The notes: a model not told the origin generated them from the sequence alone. A DNA stretch of 5,785 nt from Pseudomonadota bacterium (GCA_023433585.1 JAEZCL010000207.1:1-5785), one strand, 5' to 3'; shown: positions 1 through 5,569, counted from the stretch's first letter. Program-made: numbers and translations.

Positions 1-386
1 ACCTCTGCGGCGGCCTGGGCCTCGGCCTGGGCGATCTTGCGTTCGGCCATCTGCTGGCGGCGGGCCAGCGACTCTTCCAGCCGCTCACGGGTCTCGACCT
101 CCATGCGCCGGGCGTCCGCCTCGGCGGGGGCCCGCATCTCGGCGGCCTGGGCCTCGGCCTCGGCCTTCTCCTGACGGATCTGGGCCAGCAGGGCCTCGGC
201 CTCGGCGCGCAGGCGGGCGGCCTCGTCCAGTTCGGCCTGGATCTTGGCGCCCTTGGCGTCCAGCGCCCCGGCCAGCAGCTTCGGCACCCCGACCAGGATC
301 AGAATGCCGAAGAACAGCAGCAGGCCGACGGCCACCCACAGTTCGGCGTTGCTCAGATCATAGAGGTGCGGATCAAAGAACAGCAT
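1..386 (-). CDS. atpF: F0F1 ATP synthase subunit b (3' end outside window)
   Basis: Peripheral-stalk subunit b of the F-type ATP synthase, which pairs with b' and holds the F1 head still against the rotating c-ring. The start is the ATG at 386-384; 128 full codons are visible before the left edge cuts the gene. The protein opens MLFFDPHLYDLSNAELWVAV, has one membrane helix at about residues 15-34, then the family-typical VPKLLAGALDAKGAKI hinge (about 34-49) and a long Ala/Glu/Arg-rich coiled coil to the end. Family members are usually about 160 residues, so roughly the last fifth is missing. The start lies one base after the b' stop (TGACATG), and its Shine-Dalgarno GAAGGG (395-400 on the plus strand) sits inside the b' gene, so translation is probably coupled. 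Calling this one b and the upstream one b' follows gene order and the short FDPxxW-like N-terminus. Confidence 0.95.
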   Translation of the reverse strand, partial: MLFFDPHLYDLSNAELWVAVGLLLFFGILILVGVPKLLAGALDAKGAKIQAELDEAARLRAEAEALLAQIRQEKAEAEAQAAEMRAPAEADARRMEVETRERLEESLARRQQMAERKIAQAEAQAAAE

Positions 387-387
387 G

Positions 388-978
388 TCAGGCGCCCTTC
401 ACGGCGGCGGCCGCCTGGGCGGCGGCGACCTTCTCGCCCGTCAGGCGCTCGACGATGGCGGCGGCGCTGTCGGCGGCGATGGTCGAAACATTCTTCATGG
501 CCGCGTCGCGGGTCTTGCCGATGGCGGCTTCGGCCTCGGCGATGCGGGCGGAGACCACGGCCTCCTCCTCGGCCGCGCGGCGGTTGGCCGCCTCGGTGAC
601 GCGGGTCTTGGCGGCGGCGGCGGTGGCGCGGGCCTGACCGCGCGCCTGTTCGACCTCGGCCTTGGCGGCTTCGGCCTGACCGGCCGCCTCGGCCTGCACC
701 TGGCGCGCCGCCTCGATGGCGCCCGAGATGCTGTCGGCGCGCTCGTCCAGGACCCGTCGCATCCTGGGCGCGAAGACCTTGGCGATCAGCAGGTAGAGGA
801 CGACGAACAGGACCAGCAGATAGATGATCTGCCCGCCCCAGTGCTGGAACTCGAATTGGGGCAGGCCGCTGCCCTCCTCCGGACCATGCGCGGCCTCGGC
901 GGTCGACGTGTACGTTTCGCCGACACCCACGGGGGTTTCGACAGGATTGGGAACGTCGGTCGGAACAGCGGTGCTCAT
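388..978 (-). CDS. atpF': F0F1 ATP synthase subunit b'
   Basis: Second, divergent b-type stalk subunit (b'), typical of alphaproteobacteria, cyanobacteria and chloroplasts, forming a heterodimer with b. It has 196 residues. The first 38 or so are a Pro/Thr/Glu-rich extension, followed by the hallmark LPQFEFQHWGGQ (39-50), one membrane helix at about 50-68, the FAPRMRRVLDERADSI junction (69-84), and an Ala/Glu/Lys/Arg-rich coiled coil at about 85-165. The C-terminus (SAAAIVERLTGEKV, 171-184) resembles the delta-contacting end of the family. The ATG at 978 is preceded only by a weak purine stretch (GACGAG), and no better in-frame start is evident. It lies 70 bases downstream of atpE, with a strong hairpin in the gap, and one base upstream of atpF. 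Some annotations call it atpG or atpX; atpG should not be confused with the gamma subunit. Confidence 0.95.
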   Translation of the reverse strand: MSTAVPTDVPNPVETPVGVGETYTSTAEAAHGPEEGSGLPQFEFQHWGGQIIYLLVLFVVLYLLIAKVFAPRMRRVLDERADSISGAIEAARQVQAEAAGQAEAAKAEVEQARGQARATAAAAKTRVTEAANRRAAEEEAVVSARIAEAEAAIGKTRDAAMKNVSTIAADSAAAIVERLTGEKVAAAQAAAAVKGA

Positions 979-1006
979 GAGCTCGTCAGTCTGGAATTCA
1001 GGGAAA

Positions 1007-1035
1007 GGCGGCCGTCCTCAGGCGAGGCGGCCGCC
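1007..1035 (-). promoter_or_regulatory. Strong hairpin in the atpE-atpF' gap
   Basis: GGCGGCCG (1007-1014) pairs perfectly with CGGCCGCC (1028-1035), and CCTC (1016-1019) with GAGG (1024-1027), leaving one bulged base at 1015 and a four-base loop. In the mRNA the stem is followed by only UUUCCC, so a classical full terminator is unlikely. It lies 14 bases after the atpE stop. A 3' stabilising structure for atpE message, or a partial attenuator lowering downstream b'/b expression, are the likely roles; both are inference. Confidence 0.6.
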
Positions 1036-1048
1036 CTCCAAACTAAGA

Positions 1049-1273
1049 TCAAACGAAGTAGATCAGCAGGCCCAGAACGAAGGCCAGGATGCCCAGGGCT
1101 TCGGCCAGGGCCGCGCCCACGAACAGGTTGCCGATCTGGGCGCCGGCGGCCGACGGGTTGCGCAGGGCGCCCGCCAGGAAGTTGCCGAAGATGGTGCCCA
1201 CGCCGATGCCGGCGCCGATCATTCCGAGGGTGGCGAGGCCGGCGCCGATGGCCTTGGCGGCTTCTACTTCCAT
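1049..1273 (-). CDS. atpE: F0F1 ATP synthase subunit c
   Basis: Proteolipid subunit c, which forms the rotating ring that carries protons across the inner membrane. At 74 residues it has normal length and consists of a two-helix hairpin. Helix 1 (about 8-33) carries the tight-packing GAGIGVG motif (20-26), the polar loop has the invariant Arg38-Asn39-Pro40, and helix 2 (about 47-72) holds the ion-binding Glu58 in ALAEALGI. The polar neighbours that make a sodium site in Na+-type rings (a Gln in helix 1 and Ser/Thr next to the Glu) are absent, so proton coupling is expected. The ATG at 1273 is preceded by AGGA (1284-1287 on the plus strand) at ten bases, inside a tandem CTAGTC hexamer pair (1280-1291). 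This subunit is needed in many copies per complex, and it is flanked by a G-free leader and a 3' hairpin. Confidence 0.97.
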   Translation of the reverse strand: MEVEAAKAIGAGLATLGMIGAGIGVGTIFGNFLAGALRNPSAAGAQIGNLFVGAALAEALGILAFVLGLLIYFV

Positions 1274-1283
1274 GATTTTCTAG

Positions 1284-1317
1284 TCCTAGTCTTGAGTGGG
1301 TTGAGGGGATGAAGGTT
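1284..1317 (-). promoter_or_regulatory. G-free translation leader and RBS of atpE
   Basis: The plus strand has no C from 1292 to 1317, so the atpE leader mRNA has 26 consecutive bases without G, mostly C, A and U. It is followed by the AGGA ribosome-binding site (1284-1287). In a genome this GC-rich such a stretch should be unstructured and leave the binding site open. E. coli atpE is known to have an unstructured enhancer region just upstream of its ribosome-binding site; the analogy here is inference, not homology. Confidence 0.5.
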
Positions 1318-1328
1318 CGGATACGTCC

Positions 1329-2114
1329 CTAATGGGCATGATCCAGATTGACCACATCGTTCAGGTAGATGCAGGTCAGAACGGCGAACACGAAGGCTTG
1401 CAGGAAAGCCACCAGGAACTCCAGCGCGGTCAGCCCCAGCACCATGCCCAGCGACAGGCCCGCCGCCGGCAGGCCCAGCAGGCCGAAGCCGCCGCCGGCC
1501 GCCAGCGCGCCCAGCGACACCACGAAGCCCGCAAACACCTTCAGCGCCACGTGGCCGCCCAGCATGTTGCCGAACAGACGAAGCGCCAGGGTCAGGGGGC
1601 GCAGCATGAAGGCGATGAACTCGATGAAGCCCACGATGGGGCGCATCACCAGCGGCGCGCCGGTGGGCCAGAACAGCAGGAAGAATTTGAAACCGTTCTT
1701 GGCGAAGCCGATCACCAGCACCAGGCCGAACGTCAGCATGGCGAAGGTCGCGGTCACCGCCAGCTGCGCCGTCGCGGTGAAGGTCAGGAACATGCCCAGC
1801 ACGTTCATGGCCAGGATCAGGGTGAAGATCGTGAACACGAACGGGAAATACTTCTTCCCGTCATGGCCGATGATCGAGTCCGTCAGATTGCCGATCAGGC
1901 CGAACAGGGTCTCGCCCGCCGCCTGCAGCCGGCCCGGAACCACCTTGGCGCGCCCGGTGACCAATTGCAGGAACAGCACGACCAGGCCGAACGCGATCGT
2001 CATGGCCACGTGGGAATTGGTGATGGCCAGATCGACCACGCCCAGGCCGGGAACGGTCACGTCGGGCAGATCGACGATCTTGACGATCTCAAACTGATGA
2101 ATCGGATCGGCCAT
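1329..2114 (-). CDS. atpB: F0F1 ATP synthase subunit a
   Basis: Stator subunit a, which forms the two proton half-channels beside the c-ring in the inner membrane. It has 261 residues and five to six hydrophobic segments. The signature LRPLTLALRLFGNMLGGH (171-188) includes the essential Arg179 (E. coli Arg210 by alignment of the RLFGNM motif) and Asn183. The last helix contains LEFLVAFLQAFVFAVLTCIY (231-250) with Gln239, equivalent to E. coli Gln252. His188 occupies the place of E. coli Glu219, and Glu232 the place of His245, the swapped pair usual in mitochondria and alphaproteobacteria. GAAGGG (2119-2124 on the plus strand) lies four bases before the ATG, a short but workable spacing. The gene begins 16 bases after the atpI stop and ends 55 bases before atpE, and no key residue is missing. 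Confidence 0.97.
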   Translation of the reverse strand: MADPIHQFEIVKIVDLPDVTVPGLGVVDLAITNSHVAMTIAFGLVVLFLQLVTGRAKVVPGRLQAAGETLFGLIGNLTDSIIGHDGKKYFPFVFTIFTLILAMNVLGMFLTFTATAQLAVTATFAMLTFGLVLVIGFAKNGFKFFLLFWPTGAPLVMRPIVGFIEFIAFMLRPLTLALRLFGNMLGGHVALKVFAGFVVSLGALAAGGGFGLLGLPAAGLSLGMVLGLTALEFLVAFLQAFVFAVLTCIYLNDVVNLDHAH

Positions 2115-2130
2115 CTAGCCCTTCAGTCCC

Positions 2131-2487
2131 CTAGTTTTCTTCGTCTTCCTCGAAGGGAGCCGCCTGCGGCTCGCCTTCAAGTTTCGCCTGCGCCATCAGA
2201 CGGTTCGCCGTGCGGCGCGCCATCCATATCGAAATGGCGAAGCCCACCAGGACTCCGCCGATCATTCCCCAGGGCCGCGTCCCGGCGAACTGGTCCACGA
2301 CAAACCCGACCGCCACGCCCACGAACACGCCGCCGAGAAGCTCGGCGAGTATGCGCCACGCCTGGCTGGACGCTTTCGCCGCCGCCCCGTGATGGGTGGA
2401 CGGGCGGGTCGTGCGCGCCTCCAGATCGGATGCGCTCTTCTGGAGACGTGCGATCGTCTCTTCGCGCGATTCCGGCGGCAGGGACAT
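2131..2487 (-). CDS. atpI: AtpZ/AtpI family F0 accessory protein
   Basis: Small inner-membrane protein encoded at the head of F0 operons. Family members are linked to c-ring/F1F0 assembly and, in some bacteria, to Mg2+ or Ca2+ handling; the exact role here is not shown by sequence. It has 118 residues with a charged N-terminus, predicted helical in part (about 7-28), helix 1 at about 46-66 (LAELLGGVFVGVAVGFVVDQ), the loop GTRPWG (69-74), helix 2 at about 74-90 (MIGGVLVGFAISIWMA) and a highly acidic tail (EEDEEN). The glycine pattern in both helices, the Asp at the end of helix 1 and the GTxPW loop fit the family. The ATG at 2487 has no good Shine-Dalgarno immediately upstream; AAGGAA occurs farther up (2518-2523), six bases before an in-frame ATC (2511-2509). 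The N-terminus is therefore not certain. Confidence 0.9.
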   Translation of the reverse strand: MSLPPESREETIARLQKSASDLEARTTRPSTHHGAAAKASSQAWRILAELLGGVFVGVAVGFVVDQFAGTRPWGMIGGVLVGFAISIWMARRTANRLMAQAKLEGEPQAAPFEEDEEN

Positions 2488-2564
2488 GGTTTCTCGGCTC
2501 AGCGCCCCGATGCGAATTTCCTTGCTGGAAACGGCGTCGGGAGGGGTCTGAATTCGGCGCGGAA

Positions 2565-2591
2565 CCTATAGAGGGCGCGCCCGTCGGTCAA
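2565..2591 (-). promoter_or_regulatory. Predicted housekeeping promoter of the atp (F0) operon
   Basis: On the minus strand TTGACCG (2591-2585) is followed after 12 bases by TCTATAGG (2572-2565). This fits the Caulobacter-type housekeeping pattern (TTGaCgS, 10-14 bases, GCtANAWC). Transcription would start near 2557, giving an untranslated leader of about 70 bases before atpI. The spacer contains the 10-bp palindrome GGGCGCGCCC (2573-2582). A second TTGACA at 2612-2607 lacks a matching -10. Confidence 0.6.
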
Positions 2592-2637
2592 GGCGGCGCG
2601 ACAGAATGTCAACTGGCTGATTTCACTTAAATTTATT

Positions 2638-2672
2638 GCCGGACAAGCGGGCTCATCCGGCGCGCTCCGGAT
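2638..2672 (-). terminator. Overlapping hairpins after the DUF418 gene, possible weak terminator
   Basis: Directly after the DUF418 stop, ATCCGG (2655-2660) can pair with CCGGAT (2667-2672) around six bases. Alternatively, its TCCGGC (2656-2661) can pair with GCCGGA (2638-2643) around 12 bases. The two share the central arm, so only one can form at a time. The distal stem is followed in the RNA by an A/U-rich stretch (AAUAAAUUUAAG) rather than a clean U-run, so intrinsic termination is uncertain and read-through into atpI is possible. Confidence 0.35.
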
Positions 2673-4001
2673 TCAGGCCGCCCGCGCGGGCGCGGCTTGC
2701 GCCGAAACCGGCCGCTCCAGCCGCATGGGCGAGAATCGCCCATAGGCCACGGCGCGCAGCAGCCATTCCATCGGCCCGAAGCGGAAATGGCGCAGCCACA
2801 GCACGCTGGCCGCGCCCTGAAACACCCACACCGCCGCCGCCAGGCCCCACAGGCCCGCCCAGCTCAGATGGTCCCACCAGCCCAGGCCGTAGAACAGCGC
2901 CGCCGCGATCAGGGACTGGCCCAGATAGTTGGTCAGGGCCATGCGGCCGATGGCCTTCAGCCCGATGCCCAGCACGGGAAACAGGTTCAGCTTCCACAGC
3001 ACGACGATCAGGCCCAGATGCCCGAAGGTCATGCCCCATCGGCCCAGCTCATAGGTCGAGGCCGGCAGCCATAGCTCGGGCGAGAATCCCACGTGCCACA
3101 GGCTCAGCGCCTCCCACAGGTTGAACGTCAGCCCCACCGCATATCCGACGCCCGACAGGACCGCATAGAACGCCATGGGCCGCTCGCCGGTGATGACGCC
3201 GAGTTTGTAGAGCGCCATGCCCATGAACATGAAGGCGATGGATTCCAGCACGATGATGATGGCGTAGGGGCTGGCGGCGTAGGCCGTCCATTCGTGGACG
3301 CTCCACTTCAGCACCGACAGATAGCCCCCCGTGCGCGCCTCGACCTCGCCGCTCAGCGCTTCCGGGCTGGGATCACGGAAGGTCATGGCCTCGTCATGGG
3401 CGGCGATGGCGGCCAGCTGAGGGGCCGTCAGAACCGCGCCGGACGCCTGGGCCTCGATGGCGGCGCGGCCGTCGCGGATGTCCTGGGCCCGCTCATGGCG
3501 TTCCGCGCCGGTCTTGAGCATCAGGACGGCGATGATCGCCGCCGCCAGCAGCAGCAGGACGCGCGGGCCGGCCCGGCGGAAGGCGAACAGGAACAGGCCG
3601 GATATGCCGTAGATATACAGCACGTCGCCCGGGAACAGCAGTCCGGCGAAGTTCACGACCCCCAGCGCCACCAGGGCGATGCAGCGCCGGAAATAGATGT
3701 CGGCGGCCGCAATGGCGTCTTTCTCCTGGCCGCCGCGCATGACGATCAGGATCATCCCGGCGCCGAACAGCAGGGTGAACAGCCCGCGCATGGAGCCTTC
3801 GAAGGCCACGTCATGGACGAACCAGACGATCCAGTCCGGATTGTTCAGAACCGCCGGCAGGCTCGGGAAATACCGCACCGTGGACGAGCCCATGGCGATG
3901 ATGTTCATCAAGAGGATGCCGCACAGGGCGAACCCGCGCAGCACGTCCATGACCTCGAAACGCTGGTCGGCCCGGGTCGGGGCCGGGACAGCGGCGCTCA
4001 T
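2673..4001 (-). CDS. DUF418/YeiB-family membrane protein, downstream copy
   Basis: Multi-pass inner-membrane protein of the YeiB/DUF418 family; the biochemical function is unknown, with acyl-transfer or transport only speculated. It has 442 residues. The N-terminus carries the family opening RFEVMDVLRGFALCGILLMN (14-33), then FTLLFGAG (75-82) and FPGDVLYIYG (123-132). A soluble stretch of about 165-225 is rich in charged residues. The C-terminal DUF418 domain (about 240-430) includes GRMALTNYLGQS (352-363) and FGPMEWLLRA (408-417). About ten hydrophobic segments can be seen. The frame is open farther upstream, but the ATG at 4001 is chosen because it overlaps the stop of the upstream paralogue by four bases (ATGA), is preceded by a GAGG/GGGG purine stretch, and gives an N-terminus colinear with that paralogue. 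The stop is 185 bases before atpI. Confidence 0.9.
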   Translation of the reverse strand: MSAAVPAPTRADQRFEVMDVLRGFALCGILLMNIIAMGSSTVRYFPSLPAVLNNPDWIVWFVHDVAFEGSMRGLFTLLFGAGMILIVMRGGQEKDAIAAADIYFRRCIALVALGVVNFAGLLFPGDVLYIYGISGLFLFAFRRAGPRVLLLLAAAIIAVLMLKTGAERHERAQDIRDGRAAIEAQASGAVLTAPQLAAIAAHDEAMTFRDPSPEALSGEVEARTGGYLSVLKWSVHEWTAYAASPYAIIIVLESIAFMFMGMALYKLGVITGERPMAFYAVLSGVGYAVGLTFNLWEALSLWHVGFSPELWLPASTYELGRWGMTFGHLGLIVVLWKLNLFPVLGIGLKAIGRMALTNYLGQSLIAAALFYGLGWWDHLSWAGLWGLAAAVWVFQGAASVLWLRHFRFGPMEWLLRAVAYGRFSPMRLERPVSAQAAPARAA

Positions 4002-5269
4002 CCCCGCGCCTCGGCCGGGCGCGGCGCAGCGCCGATCCAGCGGCCGCGCCGCAGGGGCGGCAGGCTCCAGTAGGCGATGGCGCGGAAGGCCCATTCCGCC
4101 GGTCCCATGCGGAACAGCCTGAGCCAGGCGAGGCTGAACAGGGCCTGCCCCGTCCAGATCGCGGCGGCCAGGGCCCACAGGCTCCACCATCCCAGCCGGT
4201 CATAGAGACCCAGGCCGTAGAACAGCACCGCGCACACCGCCGACTGTCCCAGATAATTGGTCATGGCCATGCGTCCCATGGCCTTCAGGCCCGTTCCGAT
4301 GACGCCCGCAACCCCCGCCTTCCAGACCGCGACGACCGCGCCCAGATAGCCCAGCGCCAGGGCCAGCCGGCCGACCTCGCCGGTCAGGGCGGGCGTCCAC
4401 ACGGCCGGATCGAAGCCGGCGCGCCACAGGGTCGATATCTCCCAGGCGTTGATCGCCAGGCCGATCGCCAGCCCCCCGGCGGCCAGCCGCAGATAGAACC
4501 GCATCGACCGCGCCCCGGTCATGACGCCCAGCCGGAACAGGCCCATGCCCAGCATCATGAAGGCGACCGTGCGCCCCACCGACAGCACCGCCCCCTTGGC
4601 CAGGGCCCAGTCGGTGAAGGCCGCCGCGCTCCACAGGGCGACGGCCGGATAGCTTCCGTGGGCGCGCACCGCCGCCTCGGCGGCCAGGGTCTCGGCCGAA
4701 GGGGTCAGGGCGGCCATGGCCGCGGCATGGGCGGCCGGATCGGCGGCCAGCACCGTCGCCGCGCGCCAGTCCCCCAGGGCGTCGGCCAGCGAGAACAGCA
4801 CGATCAGCATCGCCGACAGCGCCAGCAGCACCCGTCCGTCCAGCTTCCGGAACACGAACAGGAACAGCGCCGCCACGCCGTAGATGTAGAGGATGTCGCC
4901 CGGCCACAGCAGCACCACCGCATTGCCGATCCCCAGCGCCATCAGCAGCATGGCCCGGCGGAAATGCACGTCGGCCACGCCGGGACGGTCCGCCCGCGCG
5001 CCCCAGGCCGTCAGCAGCACGACCCCGGCGCCGAACAGCAGGGTGAACAGGGCCCGCATGGAGCCCTCGACGAACAGGCCCTGCAGCGTCCAGGCGGCCC
5101 AGTCCGGATTCGTCAGCACGGCCGGAAAGTCAGGATAGGCCCGCGACCAGGGCCGGCCCATGGCCGCGATGTTGGCCAGCAGGATCCCGCACAGGGCGAA
5201 GCCCCGCAGCAGGTCCAGCACCTCGTACCGTTCGCCCTCGGCGGTGGGTTGGATCGTTCGCCCGTTCAT
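3998..5269 (-). CDS. DUF418/YeiB-family membrane protein, upstream copy
   Basis: Paralogue of the next gene, 423 residues, with the same architecture: RYEVLDLLRGFALCGILLAN (14-33), FTLLFGAG (75-82), WPGDILYIYG (122-131), a soluble Ala-rich insert at about 165-205, and the C-terminal DUF418 domain with GRMAMTNYLGQS (332-343) and MGPAEWAFRA (388-397). The first 35 residues and the GRMAxTNYLGQS block are nearly identical in the two proteins; the middle has diverged and this copy is shorter, with a far more Ala-rich insert. Function is unknown. The ATG at 5269 has no close Shine-Dalgarno; a strong AGGAGG (5294-5299) lies 24 bases upstream with a 19-bp palindrome in between. The frame contains no other ATG, GTG or TTG near that site, so this start is the best available. 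The stop overlaps the downstream start by four bases, which implies translational coupling. Confidence 0.9.
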   Translation of the reverse strand: MNGRTIQPTAEGERYEVLDLLRGFALCGILLANIAAMGRPWSRAYPDFPAVLTNPDWAAWTLQGLFVEGSMRALFTLLFGAGVVLLTAWGARADRPGVADVHFRRAMLLMALGIGNAVVLLWPGDILYIYGVAALFLFVFRKLDGRVLLALSAMLIVLFSLADALGDWRAATVLAADPAAHAAAMAALTPSAETLAAEAAVRAHGSYPAVALWSAAAFTDWALAKGAVLSVGRTVAFMMLGMGLFRLGVMTGARSMRFYLRLAAGGLAIGLAINAWEISTLWRAGFDPAVWTPALTGEVGRLALALGYLGAVVAVWKAGVAGVIGTGLKAMGRMAMTNYLGQSAVCAVLFYGLGLYDRLGWWSLWALAAAIWTGQALFSLAWLRLFRMGPAEWAFRAIAYWSLPPLRRGRWIGAAPRPAEARG

Positions 5270-5275
5270 CCGGCC

Positions 5276-5299
5276 GCGCCGGATGATCCGGCGCCTCCT
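5276..5299 (-). promoter_or_regulatory. 19-bp palindrome plus AGGAGG ahead of the DUF418 start
   Basis: GCGCCGGATGATCCGGCGC (5276-5294) is a perfect palindrome with 9-bp arms and one central base. AGGAGG (5299-5294, minus strand) abuts it, overlapping by one base, and the DUF418 ATG lies six bases beyond its other end. As RNA it could fold into a 7-8 bp stem that places AGGAGG near the ATG; as DNA it could be a dimeric repressor operator. Neither role is proven. Confidence 0.45.
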
Positions 5300-5309
5300 A
5301 TGGCGGGGT

Positions 5310-5449
5310 GACGCTCACGCCCGCTTCGACCAGGCGCGCGTGCAATTCCCGAACCGCCCGACCCAGGACGTTCCCATCCTGTCCCCGGACGACCAGACTG
5401 GTTCCCATATTACCTGAAGTTCATGGCCGACTGGATGGGAACCAAATGA
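5310..5449 (+). pseudogene. Possible frameshifted tail of a lost plus-strand gene
   Basis: From 5310 the plus strand reads DAHARFDQARVQFPNRPTQD and on to VPILSPDD (to 5393), with mostly G or C in third positions. After that the protein-like reading continues in another frame as PDWFPYYLKFMADWMGTK and a TGA stop at 5447-5449. Adding one C to the CC at 5393-5394 would join the two into a single natural-looking C-terminus ending SPDDPDWFPYYLKFMADWMG. No start or upstream body is present: going left the frame runs into the antisense of the DUF418 gene. I do not recognise the family. A competing minus-strand small ORF (5408-5298, 36 residues, beginning MGTSLVVRGQ) covers the same bases with slightly poorer third-position GC, so the call is tentative. 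Confidence 0.3.
5399..5444. repeat. Inverted repeat with 10-bp arms
   Basis: TGGTTCCCAT (5399-5408) and ATGGGAACCA (5435-5444) are perfect reverse complements separated by 26 bases. A third half-site, GTTCCCAT, lies at 5370-5377 in direct orientation, 31 bases from the left arm. The set lies in the least GC-rich part of the spacer upstream of the DUF418 pair, where a promoter would be expected, but I could not find a convincing -35/-10 pair. It may be an operator, an RNA hairpin or chance. Confidence 0.45.
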
Positions 5450-5569
5450 TAATTCCGGATTCTAACCCGTGATTTCCACGAGCATTTCCACCGCCTCATC
5501 CTCCCCGACGCCGACAACCTTCAGCGTCCCGGAATGAACCACCGCCCACGACGACGAAAGCACATCATT

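Noticed and set aside
1280..1291. Tandem CTAGTC hexamer before atpE as a repeat element
   Set aside because: Only two six-base units; it overlaps the AGGA ribosome site and is more simply part of the leader.
2607..2612. TTGACA on the minus strand as the atp promoter -35
   Set aside because: A perfect -35 hexamer, but no -10-like sequence at 10-18 bases downstream; the TTGACC with TATAGG pair just downstream fits better.
1332..2630. 432-residue plus-strand open frame opposite atpB and atpI
   Set aside because: Gln/His/Arg-rich low-complexity translation typical of the antisense of a GC-rich membrane protein gene; the opposite strand has two well-supported genes.
3093..4073. 326-residue plus-strand open frame opposite the DUF418 gene
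   Set aside because: Composition is that of an antisense shadow (His, Gln, Arg, Asp), with no recognisable domain and complete overlap with a supported gene.
2673..4190. Longer reading frame for the downstream DUF418 gene, starting at 4190 (505 residues)
   Set aside because: The extra 63 residues lie inside the upstream DUF418 gene in another frame, are Pro/Gly/Arg-rich, and destroy colinearity with the paralogue. The ATG at 4001 with its ATGA overlap is far better.
5298..5408. 36-residue minus-strand small ORF (MGTSLVVRGQ...) with CAGGT upstream and its TAG stop overlapping the AGGAGG site
   Set aside because: Plausible leader peptide position, but third-position GC is slightly lower than for the plus-strand frame over the same bases, and the plus reading looks more protein-like. 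It is kept only as an alternative.
5459..5464. TAGAAT on the minus strand as a -10 for the DUF418 pair
   Set aside because: Five of six bases match the consensus, but nothing resembling a -35 lies at 12-18 bases upstream.
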